Source of the DNA: Coriolopsis trogii
Taxonomy: Eukaryota > Basidiomycota > Agaricomycetes > Polyporales > Polyporaceae
Reading direction: 5' to 3'
Assembly: GCA_020543525.1 (NCBI GenBank)
Contig: JAHYIO010000004.1
Coordinates: 1,798,001-1,862,000 of the forward strand
DNA length: 64,000 nt
The translations under genes were made by a program, and so were the position numbers. Positions 1 to 12,237 of the stretch are shown in pieces. Position 1 is the first letter of the stretch; each line of letters begins with the position of its first letter. The notes under the pieces were generated by a model. It ran no database searches. It had not been told where the DNA came from and saw only the letters and a list, made by a program, of their open reading frames with translations.

Positions 1-1126
1 CCCTTCATGTTGTTGATAAACTCACTGCGCGGGCATTGCAATTGGCCAAGACCGTTGCGCGATCGGACAATATTGTTTCTTTCATTCACGAGGAGAACAA
101 ATCCCGCTGCGTGCGGCAATTTGCATTGAGAGCCAGGATCTTTGGAAGCGGGCGGCGGTTCAGATTAACAATCGGCGACATTCGTATGACAATATTGTAC
201 TTCAGTATCGAGTTGAAACATGCGTTCAACTTGAGCTATGCAACGAGGGCTAGGTGTTGCCGGTCAGGGAAGAAACACATACCTACCCTCCGATCCTCTC
301 TCACAATGTGTTGAAGGGGAATGATGGCAACTCAGGACACAACTACTGGCCGATGAAATGAGCGCGAAACTTCGGCAAGAAGCCATGGCTACGCCGCAGC
401 TCTCGGAATGCGTCTACATCCGACGGACCGGAGTTCTCGAGATTGGCATTACAGGTGACCTCCATAGGTGTGGGGACAGCTAGATGGGGAGAGGATGGTG
501 TTGGACGTGTCAATGGTGAGCTCGTTGAGCAGTGTTGCGAGAGGGAACGAACCTTGTTCTTGAGTTGAGCGGTTAGTATGTGCCAAGCGTATGCCACGGT
601 CCGGTCACGGGCGGCTGGCAGCGGGATGCCGACACTGGATCGAGATCTGGGACTATAGAGCCTGTCATGAAAGCCGCTGAGCTAGCTCATTTCGGCCAGG
701 AGCAGACCCAGCAGAGGATATTTGCTTGACATACTGATTCGACCCCTTCCGTGCAAGATATCCCCGAACCACCTCGTGCTGCTATGTTCAGGGATGGTCC
801 GTGCACGACGAAGACGAAGTGAGGCTGTATCGCACAATCTCCCTTCGCGTTCGGAGGCTGGAAAGGAGCATCACAACTCAGTCTGATCCGGTTGCACAGC
901 GTTGATCTGGGTACTATATCGCGTAATCGAAAACATTTGTTGCAGAAGCTGGCAGAAGTAGTTGACTTGATCAGGGGAGACACGCGCGCCGCGGCGCGTG
1001 CCGCCAGGGCTCTCACCTTGTTACGTGCTTACTATAAAGACAACCGAGCGGCCATTGCAGGCCATCTTCCCCTCCTTCCTCCTTCCTCCTTACTCCTGGT
1101 GCGACGACCTTATACCCGTGCAGTGC
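1..1126. other. Left-edge intergenic region
   Basis: I recognise no gene here. A short minus-strand open stretch at about 343-597 could be read as two exons around an intron, but it has no recognisable domain and I would not call it. The last 100 bases are the promoter and 5' leader of the first GH79 gene. Confidence 0.5.
1031..1040 (+). promoter_or_regulatory. Probable TATA box of GH79 gene 1
   Basis: TATAAA lies at 1033-1038, about 90 bases before the chosen ATG at 1127, followed by a pyrimidine-rich stretch (1070-1100) like many fungal transcription start regions. This is based on spacing and sequence only. Confidence 0.45.
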
Positions 1127-3690
1127 ATGGCCAGCATGTACTATCCGCTCCTTGCTCTCTCGACATGTCTCCTCGCCACCGCTGCGGCTGGCGAGCCCAC
1201 CATCTACGGCCTTTTTGGCCAAACGACTGCGGACCCCGCTGCCGTAGCGACTGGCACTGAGAAGGTCGCGGCTACGACCTCCTACCAGACGACCCATGGT
1301 CCCGCCTCATTCACGCAGCTTGCAGCTTACAACCCCGTATACCTCGAACCCCCTCCGATCGCCAATCCGCCACCTCCAAACCAATTCGCCCTTGGCGTTC
1401 CCACAGACCAGAACCTTATGGGGGGTTTGTCTATCCCCCTCAAGGGCACCTTCTTTGGCTTTTCGATCGAAATGTCCGTCGCGGTCCAGTTGAGTGAGTA
1501 CTGTTCTCCCCGTCCTTCACCTCCGAAAAACCCGGGGATCAAAGAATGGAGTGCTTAATCCGACATTGCATGCGCCCGTCTATTTTAGTCGGCACAAGTT
1601 CGTAAGTTTCCAAACTATCCTTCACGCGCGGGACCGTGAACCCTGATCGGCATGGACTGCGTTTCTTGCACGTTTTCAGAACGAACATCAAGGTACCGTT
1701 CCTCAACTACATGAACATCATCGCCGAGAAGGCAGGCTCCGTCCATGTTCGTGTTGGTGGTAACACCCAGGATTTCGCTGTCATCGTCGACTCCCTCGCG
1801 GACGGGAAGATGATTGAGAAGGACAAGGAAAATGCGTCTAACCCGGTGCGCCTCATTCGTCCCTCGACTGATGACAGCAAATCCTCATGATGCCATCACG
1901 AAGACTGCTACTCCGACGCTGTACATCACGCCTGACTTCTTCTACTTGCTCGGCAACGTTTCCAGTTTCGTTAACATCTACTGGTATCTGGGTTCGTGTC
2001 ACACGTCCTTGTCCTCTAGAAACGCAGGATTGACATTCTATGCTTTGCTAGGTATTCCGTTCAACGACACCGCGAACTGGCGTTTTGAAATAGCCGAGCT
2101 TGGCGAGCAAATTCTTGGAGACAGGCTCCTTGCTTTCCAGGCGGCCAACGAACCTGATCTTTACGGTCAACACGGACACCGCGCTCCCACCTACGGTCCT
2201 TTCGACTTCTTCGGCGAGTTCGCAGAGTTCACCCAGGCGCTGGATGCGAACCCGAATATTCCGATCAAAAACAACCTTATCGCCCCCAGCACGTCCTATG
2301 CCGTCTGGTCCCCCGAGCAGGTTTGGGACACTGGCTTCATGGACGCCTATGGCCAGTACCTCAGTCATCTCGCGGTCGAACAGTGAGTGCAATCGGTTCC
2401 CAACACCTCCTGCTGTGCTGACACGTTGTATAGCTACCCGAGCGACAACTGCGCTGTTGTCTGGCCGAACCCAAACAACCCGCCCAAGGATCTGCTCGAG
2501 ATGCTCCCCCAGTACCTGACGCACAACCAGCCCACCGAGTTCGTCAAGCCTTACCTCAACTCCACCATGCTTGCGCAGCAATGGGGGAAGCCGTTCCTCC
2601 TGTTCGAGACCAACACCGGTTCTTGTGGTGGTTTCCCGGGTATCAGTGACACCTTCACGTCGGCGCTCTGGGGAATCGACCATGCGATGCAGCTCGCGTA
2701 CAGCAACTTCTCCGGCGCATTGTTCCACTTTGGTGGCCAGAACGTGTCCTACAACGTGAGTACGGTTCTTCCTGACTGGTCGACGTGAGCTCACCTGTCA
2801 TCCTTGTAGCCCTTCACCGGTGAGCAGCGGGGCGCGTAGCTCAGGATTGTCGATAGATTACTCACCTGTCGTTCTCTCTAGCCGCACCAACGAACGAGTC
2901 CAACTTCCACGGCTGGACGACGGGCCCGCTCTTCTACTCGGCCGTTTTCGTCGCGGAGGCGTTCGGGCAGTCGAACACTACGCAGATCATGGACATGCAC
3001 GCGAACAACAACAACGACCAGACCCCGGCTTATGCGATCTTCGAGAACGGAAAATTCTCCAAGATGGCGCTGATCAACTACCAGACCGACCCGTCTGGCG
3101 CGAACGACTACACCGCGACCATCTACGTCGGTGGCAGCGGCTGGAACGAGCCGAACGGTGTTCCTGCGTCCGTCAAGGTCAAGTACCTATCTGCGTCGTC
3201 CATTGCTGAGAAGGACAACATCACATGGGCCGGACAGGTGCGTCTTATCCTGCCCTGTCTTGCGCGTGCGCACTGATCACTGGTACACCCCTCACAGACT
3301 CTTGGAGGCCATTACGCCTCGGACGGTCGCTGGAAGGGCGACGAGAACGTGCAGACAGTGAACTGCGACCAGACGCAGAACATGTGCCAAGTGAAGGTGC
3401 CCGCGCCGGGCGCCGCGCTCGTCTTCTTCTCGGACGAGGCGCAGGCGGCGGCGCAAGGGGACGCGATTCCGACGTTCTCGACGTCGGTGATCACGAAGAC
3501 GAAGAACACGGTCTCGGTCGACTCGGCCGTGCTCGCGACGTCGAACGGGAACGGGGGCAAGAACCGCGCGCAGCTGGGCGGCACGAGCCAGGGCGGCCAG
3601 AATGCCGCCGTGGGCGTCGTCGCGCCCGGGGTCGCGCTCCTCGCTTGCTTGCTCGCGGGCCTGGGGGTGTTCTTCCGGCTGTCGCGGTGA
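1127..3690 (+). CDS. GH79 glycosidase 1 (beta-glucuronidase type), surface-anchored
   Basis: Predicted retaining glycosidase of family GH79, which contains beta-glucuronidases and 4-O-methyl-glucuronidases. Nine exons fit: 1127-1493, 1589-1601, 1680-1845, 1904-1991, 2052-2382, 2434-2755, 2810-2819, 2882-3237, 3298-3690 (681 aa). The start gives an immediate signal peptide (MASMYYPLL, then a hydrophobic stretch to about residue 20). The barrel shows NEPDLY, whose Glu is the expected acid/base, and FETNT, whose Glu is the expected nucleophile. A C-terminal beta domain carries the PAPGAALVFFS stretch. The last 35 residues are a Gly-rich spacer and a hydrophobic segment ending RLSR, so the protein is either GPI-anchored or single-pass. 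It differs from paralogues 2-4 by AANEPDLY instead of VGNEPDLY and has no intron just after this motif. Substrate cannot be read from sequence. Confidence 0.9.
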
Positions 3691-4653
3691 GCAGCGACGC
3701 GCGAGATACGCGCGACTGTGACTTGCATGCTGCTGCCTTGTGCTGCTATCTATCTAGGGTAATCTCTTTGCGTACGTACCTTTGCCACATCTTTACACCT
3801 TTGCTCTTCATGGTCGTCGACGACGTCTCATCGCGGCGTTGTGTTGTGGGTTTTGTTGTGGTGTGTCCACACGTTACAACTTGCTGGGCATGTGTAAATT
3901 ATTCGGAACCTGTTAATGTACCCCCTCGCAGCGTCTGTCGTCGCGTTCTGTCATCCCGCAGGTGTGTATGTGTGCATCGGTCCGCGGCTATTTGTGAAGA
4001 CTGACGGTAGATTTGGTTGACTTCCAGGAATATACATTCGTTTGACTCTACCGAGTTATTCTTGCTTGTTTGTGAAGGCCCCACCGACCTTCCGAAAGGC
4101 CTGATGACTTGCACCTGATCGAATGCGAAGAAGGGTCGTCAATTTCAACAACTTACACCAAGCTCTCAGCGGTGTGTTATTTGCGCCCGCCTTTCTGTAC
4201 ATACTGACATCATGCACAGCGTGACTCCACCTTGCTGATGTTGTCCGTGCCTACGGTCTGACGCCTCATGGCTATAGGTGAATACAGTCCAGGAACCGGT
4301 ATTAAGGCAGTGGTCGATTGCAAGACTATGCGGGCTCGCGTGCCTTGTCGATGTCAGGAGACGGCTGAACGCTGCGGGGACGCCGCGCGCAGTCTGTCGG
4401 GGACGCCGCCCGGCGCGCCCTGATGCTAAATGCGGATGGATTGCCGGCCGGGGCCGGGGAAGAACAGGTGTCAGAGGTGAAGGGCCTGTGCTATTTTTAC
4501 GCCGACCGGGGCGTCGCCGGGTGGTGTCCGTGCTGTCGCCAGGCTGCGGACAGAACGTTCTGTCATAACTGTCTTGTCCCTCTCCTCGTCGTCGCTCCTT
4601 TCCTCACCACTCCTTCCACCGCCCTCTCCCCCATACCTCAACTAGTCGCCTAT
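3691..4653. other. Intergenic between GH79 genes 1 and 2
   Basis: This holds the 3' region of gene 1 and the promoter of gene 2. A GC-rich patch at 4370-4425 repeats the word GGGGACGCCGC twice. No open frame here has a recognisable domain. Confidence 0.5.
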
Positions 4654-7600
4654 ATGCTACGGCCGTCGCTCATTTTGCTCTCTCTCGCTGCAGTCTGGAC
4701 ACATGTCTGGGCGGTGACAATCTATGGCCAACAGGGCATGACCATCCCCTCCGGGGTCGCCTCCACAGCCGCCTCAGCCCCGACGGCGAGCCTTGACTGG
4801 CTCTCTGCACTCTCCGCATACAACAATGTCTCGCTCACCCCTCCTGCCCTCCCCGACCCCATGCCTAACACCGCATTCACCATCCAAGTCCTAAACAGTG
4901 CGTCAAACGTGGGCGGGCTCTCGGTCCAGCAGGCGGGCAACTTCTTCGGGTTCTCGATTGAGATGTCAGTGGTGGAGCAAGTCAGTGAGTACCCGAGTGG
5001 CACATATATGCTCAAACAACTGGATCTAAAGATCGAAATCTTGCGCTTTGTGTCTCGTCCCCGATGGTCATTGGTGCTTGGTGCTTAAGTCGGGAAAAAC
5101 TCGTACGCCTAGAGAACTTGGGGTCCTTGGGCCCCTTGGCATCGATCGTGCCGGCTAACCATTTCTTGGCGGGACACACAGGTCGTTCCTTGCCGTCCCT
5201 TTCCTCAACCTCCTCGCCACCGTGGCGGACCGCGCGGGGAGCGTGCGCATACGTGTCGGTGGTAACACGCAAGAGACGGCGTCTCTTGTTGACAGCCTGC
5301 CGAACAACGCCATGATTGCGAAAGACAAGGAAAACGCTCAGAACCCGGTACGTCTACCTTTTGCTCTCCGTTCCCCAACACACCCCCATGTCTATGTCCA
5401 CGTCCACGCCGCCAGGGTGGCATGGTGCTGTTTGGCTGCGTGAAGCGGGGGGGCCTCCATGCTGCCGGGCGGTACGTGCGCCAGTGGGACTCGCACGGTC
5501 CGTCCGTCACCTTGTCACCTTGTCTACGACGGCATCATTCCCGTCGTTGAGAGCTCCCATGTCCAGAAATGAGTGCCGTTCACGCGCTTTCTCTTGCTTC
5601 GAATTGGAGCGTTGCGTCTGCGAGGCTATGACATCATCCTATTTCAATGATCGCAGCCACAGGCCATTTTAGGCAACTGTTATGCCGTGATGAGAGAACG
5701 AGAAATGGTCGACCTATCCTTGGGTTCATGGACGATGGGATAGTGTCCACATATGTGCTGGTTGTTGTATCGGGTTCGGGAGGTATTCGCAAAGTCATTG
5801 TTGCTGACTATCGCCCAGACCGATACTCCTATTCTCGACTTCACTAGCGAGATGCTGTACTTGCTTGCAAATGTCTCCTCGCTGGTCAACGCAAAATGGT
5901 ACCTCGGTGAGCCTTATAGAAGCACTGCTCGACTGGCTTCAACTTGACATGGTCTCTAGGCATTCCCTTCAATGACACCACGAACCTCCGGCTCCAGATC
6001 GCAGAAGTCGGCGAAGCCGTTCTAGGTGATAATCTCCTCGCGTTCCAAGTTGGCAACGAGCCGGATCTCTACGCAGAGTGAGTTGAGTTTCAGTCTAACT
6101 GAGGCTCGGGAGGGTGACACCGCGTGCGCGTAGCCATGGACATCGACCTCAAGGGTATAACCAGCAAAACTATTTCGACGAATTTGGGACCGTCGTCAAC
6201 GCTATCAAAAGTGACCCGAAGATCTCCACTCGGGGTAACCTCGTTGCGCCCAGTCTTCAGGGAACTTGGTCGTTCGATTCAGTCGTCCAGACGGGTTTCC
6301 TGGATACTTACGGAGACGACATTAGCATCCTTGCCGTCGAACAGTAGGTGTCCTTGATGCATTGCTGGTCTGCCATGGATTGAGCACGATCATCCACCTA
6401 GATACCCTGACAACAACTGCGCTGCCGCATTCCCGGATGCAGGCTTCGGTGACCCGAAAAACCCACAGGACGTTCTACCAAACTACCTTTCGCACGCGAG
6501 TGGACAGAACATCATCAACCAGTACTTGGGTTCCCTGCCCCTCGGTCAACAGATGGGCAAGCAGTTTATGATGTTCGAAACGAACACCGCCTCTTGTGGA
6601 GGTTTCCCTGGAGTGAGCGACAGTTTTGCCTCGGCGCTCTGGGGCGTGGACTATGGTCTGCAGATGGCGTACAGCAACTTCACCGGTGCGCTTCTGCACA
6701 TTGGTGGTCAAGACGTGTCGTACAACGTATGTGCACGTCGTCATTTCCAATACAGTAATACAGACTGACGCATCATCGTGCTTGTAGCCTTTCACCCGTA
6801 GGTTTCGTCAAGATAGGTTTCCTTATTTGTTCTGACCTTCATTCTTAGCACCTCCTACCAACCTTTCCAGCGTCAAGCAATGGACGGTTGGCCCGATCAT
6901 GTACTCCACCATCTTGCTTGCTGAGGCGCTTGGTACAAGTAACACTTCGCAAGTTCTTGACCTGTTCGCCAACGGCGCAGACACGAACACCCCGGCGTAT
7001 GCTATCTACGAGAAGGGCGCCCTCGCTCGGATGGTGCTCATCAACTACATGACTGAACAGAACGGCCAGGGGCCGTATACCGCGACGATCTCTGTCGGAG
7101 GTGGAGACACTGGTGAGGCGAACGGGACGCCTGCCTCGGTGAAGGTCAAGTACCTACTGGCGCCTTCGTCTACCGAGAAAGACAACATCACTTGGGCGAA
7201 TCAGGTACTTATAGAGCACACGCTGCACTCCTTCGTTTCCTGACGATTGCACACCAGACCTACGGCGGTCGCTTCCAAGCTGACGGCCGTCTGAGCGGCA
7301 CGGAAGTCATCCAGACCATCGCCTGCGACACGAACGCGAACACGTGCCAGATCCCGGTACCCGCGCCGGGCGCCGCGCTCGTCTTCCTCTCGTCGGACTC
7401 GCAGAACGCGGTGGACCCGAGCGCGGTGCAGACGTACTCGACGACGGCGGTGACGAAGACGAAGAACACGGTGACGATCGACCCGAGCGTGCTCGCGACG
7501 TCGAACGGGCAGAGCGCGAAGGAGCGCGAGCTGTCGAGCACGAGCCAGGGGAGCACGGGGGACGCGCCGAGGACGGCGGGCGTCGCGCCTGGGGTTACGC

Positions 7601-7656
7601 TCCTTTTGATGTTCCTTGCGGGCGCATGGGCTGTGTCGGCGGCGATGAGGCGGTAG
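4654..7656 (+). CDS. GH79 glycosidase 2, surface-anchored
   Basis: Second GH79 paralogue, same orientation as gene 1. Ten exons fit: 4654-4984, 5090-5102, 5182-5347, 5819-5906, 5960-6077, 6134-6343, 6402-6726, 6788-6797, 6849-7204, 7258-7656 (671 aa). A signal peptide (MLRPSLILLSLAAVW) is followed by VTIYGQ, the first strand shared by the array. VGNEPDLY holds the predicted acid/base Glu and MFETNTASCGG the nucleophile Glu. The C-terminal domain and hydrophobic tail (ending AMRR) match gene 1. Odd feature: intron 3 (5348-5818) is 471 nt, while the same intron is 56-66 nt in the paralogues. The extra DNA shows no recognisable coding content. Confidence 0.9.
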
Positions 7657-9119
7657 TGCTTCGGCTCGAGCGTGGATTTGAGCTGACGGATGCAGCGCTT
7701 AGGAGACTGGACGCTGCCATGCACGGATGGTGCGTGGGGGAAGGGGGGGAGATGGGGATGGGATGTTCACTGACATCCATTCACGGTTCTTCTTCGCATT
7801 TTGTATCTATCACGCCACACGGACGCTTGCGCAGGACTGTCTTGTAGAGGGAATACCTGTTTTAATGGCCCGTTGTTCTCACCTGGATCACCGCAATTAC
7901 ATATACATGAGCATGTATACACCGCGATCTGCCATACGTACATCTACATGCTATGTACTGTGGTCACCTCGAGGTCGGCAGGGACGACTTGGATCTTGGA
8001 TATACTCTATGGACGTCCCTAGGTTCCGCCTGCGGTTTTTCATGCCATCGTCCTGGTGAGTTGTCGTTCCTGCGCTAGGTGTGTATTTTTAGACTATAGC
8101 CGCTAAGTGCGTCGCTGACTGGGCCGTGATTTGTTTTGCAGACCGATGTCATGATCCTCAGTGAGCGCGCTCAGGAGGCGTTCCATAGAACGCTTCGTTC
8201 TGCTTATCAACTTGCGACTTGAGTGTGGGGATTTTCTTCGGGGCTTCGCCCGTATCAGCCCTTTCGTCGATAAGCCGTTCGTATGTTTTCGCATCTGTAT
8301 GGCGAGGTGCGCGCGTACATAACATACACGCACTCACATATCTTCCGCCACAGATCGGAGTCGGAGTGTTCCTCCGCATGGTGTAATCAGAATTGACCTG
8401 AGATTCAGGTTTGTCCCGACCCGGCTCGTCTGAGCAAGCAATTTGCATGAGAGGATGCTTGCCACTCACCCAAGTTCAAACGTTCACGAGTCAGAATCTC
8501 GTCAAGGTCAATATGGGGCCGGATCAAATCGGTGCAGTACCGCATTCGGGATTCAACGCCCAACGGGTCTAGATCTCATAAGTCTTCTGATCTGAAACGG
8601 GCAGTGTTGGGCCACCTGTTGGTGCACTACAAACCCACTGACTCGAACTTGAGTGCGCACTGCGCCTATGCAAAGCCGTGTTCACCCCGCCATCAACCCG
8701 GAGAATGCAGTTCGAGTGCCAATTGCTAGCTGACGACTGGCTCCGACTCGTGGGATGGATGTTCTCGAGCATCCTCTGTCCTTTTCGTCGACGGGAAGGA
8801 TACGCCGCATCTGGACGAATTCCCGACATGGGCCATCTGTAGATCCTTGCAGGCTGAACCGGCACAGACGCACGGCTCGACGGCCCACGGAAAGCAGTGT
8901 GGGCGAATGCGACCGAGTTCCTCCTAGTTCCGCGCTTCGCCCTCCGATAAAACCAGTTGGGTCTGTGGACGGGGATCGCTTCCCGCCCCCTTCTTGAAAC
9001 TTGAGGTCTAACGGCCTTTCGCCCTCTTCCCCGCCCCACCTTTAACGTTAACTATTCTTCTTGGGTGGCCGACGTCGAGCGTTTCGATTTCCTTACTCGG
9101 GCGTCCGGTCTTGGCATCC
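7657..9119. other. Intergenic between GH79 genes 2 and 3
   Basis: About 1.46 kb with no recognisable gene. Short open stretches on the minus strand near 8100-8470 and 8570-9040 resemble no family I know. The end is the promoter and leader of GH79 gene 3; no clear TATA box is visible. Confidence 0.5.
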
Positions 9120-11625
9120 ATGCACATGTTTTGCTTCCTTCGACACGCCACGTTTCTCGCTCCACTCCTCCTCCTCCTCCTCCTCGGTCCGAGCGCCCAT
9201 GCCGCCCCCAGACCCTCGCTGACCATCTACGGCCCCGCGGGCGCAGAGGGCCCTAACCCGCAGGCGACAGGGTCGCCGGATCCGTCGTCCTCGCCCGCCC
9301 TCGCGAACACGCAGTGGATCGGGGCGCTCAATGCATACAACAACGTGCGGCTCCAGGCGCCCCCGCTGCCCGACCCGATGCCGCCGACGAGCTTCACGCT
9401 CAACTTGGCGAGCAGCGCGGCGGGCGTGGGCGGGCTGTCGGTTCCCCAGCGGGGCGACTTTTACGGGTTCTCGATCGAGATGTCCGTCGTGGAACAAGTC
9501 CGTGCGTATCGTCCGAGTCTGTTTTGTGCGAGATAGCCTGAGCGCGAGCCTGACCGTTCGTGTTCATGTCGCTAGTCGGCAGGAATGCGTGAGTACATGC
9601 GGATCTCGCCTCGCTGTAGGACGGGCGATTCCCTTACGTTCCACTCTGCAGATCCTTTATTCAAGTCCCATTTCTAAACATGCTCGCCGCTGTGGCCGAC
9701 CGCGGGGGCAGGGTCAGGATTCGGATAGGCGGAAACACCCAGGAGACTGCTACCCTCGTCGACAGTCTCCCCAGTAATGCCATGATCGGCAAGGACAAGT
9801 CCGTCGCCGATGGTCCTTTGACCACGGTGCGTGTCCCCGCCCCGCCGTTTTCTCTCCTCCGGGAGAGTGTACTAACACGATTCGGCTCACAGGGACAAAC
9901 GCCAACCCTGGAATACACGGACGAGCTTCTGTACTTGTTGTCGAACGTTTCCTCTTTGGTCAACGCCAAGTGGTATCTTGGGATTCCGTTCAACGACACC
10001 ACGCACCTCAGGTTGCAAATAGCCGAGGTCGCCGACGCCATCTTGGGAGACAACGTTCTCGGTTACCAAGTCGGAAACGAGCCTGACTTGTATGCTGGGT
10101 ACGCGTTCCCGCCGCTCTCGCTGTCTCGCCTGTGGTTTGTTGACGTAGTTCGTCCATACAGTCATCAGCACCGGCCGCCAACATACAGCCCCCAGGACTA
10201 CTTCGACGAGTTCGGCATCATGGTCAATGGCGTCAACAACGACCGGAAGATCAGCAGCAAGGGCAAGCTTGTTGCGCCTAGTTTGCAGGGTTCGTGGTCT
10301 GCAGAGGATCTATGGAATACAGGATACCTCGATGCGTACGGGTCTGCTATCAACATCTTGGCGATGGAGCAGTACGTGGTCAATTTCCCACAGTCCCAAA
10401 CTGATCTCTCACCATTCGCCCTTCTCCCAGCTACCCTGACCAGAATTGTGCTGCCCAGTTCCCGGATGGTGGCTTCGGACCCATCAAGAACCCGCAGGAC
10501 GTCCTCCCGAACTATCTCACCCACGCGTCGGGACAGAACCTCGTGCAACCGTATCTGAACACTGCGGGAATCGCACAGCAGCTTGGGAAGGAGTTCATGA
10601 TGTTCGAGACCAACACTGCTTCTTGCGGTGGCTTCCCGGGTGTGAGCGACAGCTTTGCGTCGGCGCTCTGGGCTGTCGACTACGGACTGCAGATGGCATA
10701 CAGCAACTTCACGGGAGCTCTTCTGCACGTGGGTGGACAGAACGTTTCGTATAATGTGAGTGTTTGAATTCCATCTGGCAAGTGAAACCTGAGCGCATGC
10801 TGACACCGACCCTCCCGTAGCCCTTTACCCGTTCGTATTATCTCTCAATGAGTGTAAGGATACGCTATTGCTCACATTGACTATGCAGCGCCCCCAACAA
10901 ATCTCTCCCTCTTCGAACAATGGACGGTCGGCCCCATCATGTACTCGACGCTCTTCATGGCCGAGACACTAGGCACAACCAACACCTCGCGCGTCGTCGA
11001 CTTGCTCGCGAACGACGGGAACGAGTTCACCCCAGCGTACGCCATCTACGAGCACGACACCCTCGCGCGCGTCGCGCTCGTCAACTTCATGCAAGCCCAG
11101 AACGGCGTCGGGTCGTACAGCGCGACCATCTCCGTCGGGGGCGCGGCCACCGGCGAGCCGAACGCGGTCCCCGCCCAGGTCAAAGTCAAGTACCTCCTCG
11201 CGCCCTCGGTGGGCGAGAAGGAGCGGGTGACGTGGGCGAACCAGACGTTCGGCGGCCGCTTTGGGGCGGACGGCCGGCTGTCGGGCAAGGAGGTCATCCA
11301 GACGATCGACTGCGACCGCGACGCGAATACGTGCACGATCCCCGTCCCCGCGCCGGGGGCCGCGCTCGTGTTCCTGTCGAACGAGGCGCAGGCGGCGGAG
11401 GACCCGACGCGGACGCGGACGTACTCGACGACGTCGGTCACGAACCCCGTGGCGTCTCTCAAGGTGCCCCCGAGCGAGCTCGCGCACAGCAACGGACACA
11501 TGGGCGGCTTCCCGCTGTCGGGGACGAGCAAGGGTGGAAGGAATGCTGCGGGGCGTGCTTACGACCTCAGCGTACTTGTTGCTCTGCTCTCGACCTTGCT
11601 CAGTCTCGTTTTGCTCTCTTCGTGA
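9120..11625 (+). CDS. GH79 glycosidase 3, surface-anchored
   Basis: Third GH79 paralogue. Eight exons fit: 9120-9501, 9576-9588, 9652-9826, 9893-10098, 10162-10371, 10431-10755, 10821-10830, 10889-11625 (685 aa). The start at 9120 (an ATG at 9126 is possible) leads into a strong Leu-rich signal peptide. Catalytic motifs VGNEPDLY and MFETNTASCGG are intact. Two introns found in genes 1 and 2 are missing: the one inside WYL/GIPF and the last one inside WANQ/TFGG. The C-terminus is a Ser/Gly linker and a purely hydrophobic end (LLSLVLLSS), the most GPI-like of the four. Third-position GC is very high in the last exon. Confidence 0.9.
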
Positions 11626-12237
11626 TGATGGATTTTGACTGTTCCTCTCCGGTGGATTTACTTTTTGGGGATCATGAGACTGTGACGTGTACATGCATGA
11701 CTTTTACGACACCGTGGCCGTGGACGCTTTTGGACTTTATCGCGGTAGTGTACTGCTTCATTCGGGTTCATCACATCACTAGTGTAATCTCTGCACCCAT
11801 TGCAAGGACTTCTGGCTAGCGTATTAGGGACATAGTATCTGTATTACGTAGTCCTCTTAGAATCTTCGTGCACTTGCACAATCAACCATCGAGCGTGCGA
11901 TTAGCATGCACTCGAGGTCATTGTAATGTAATGGGCAATCATCGTAACCACGTCCTAATAACTTATGGGCCGCTGAATATGGTAGCGCAGACGCTCATAT
12001 GCGTTGGAATCGGCCGTTGGCTGCGACGACTACGCTCAAGGAGACAGTCCATGAGAGCCGACTACGTGCAAAATTGTCGCCCAGAGGCCCAGGATATGCA
12101 CGCAGCTGTGATATTCTGTTGTACAGAGGCCGAGTGGATGGGGCAATGTGATCAAAACGACAGTCGTGGAGAACTACAGTAAAATGTGTATGGTATCATC
12201 AAATTATGCATATCCAAGCAAACATGGACCCCAAGCA
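11626..12237. other. Convergent 3' intergenic region, GH79 genes 3 and 4
   Basis: Tail-to-tail spacer of 612 bases between two convergent GH79 genes. It is more AT-rich than the flanking exons, as expected for 3' UTRs and terminators. No gene seen. Confidence 0.6.

Noticed and set aside
2048..2794. Minus-strand open frame of 248 codons inside GH79 gene 1
   Set aside because: Antisense shadow of GC-rich exons; the + strand protein is conserved in four copies.
10920..11819. Alternative + frame of about 300 codons over the last GH79-3 exon
   Set aside because: Arg/Pro-rich out-of-frame reading of a coding exon with very high third-position GC.
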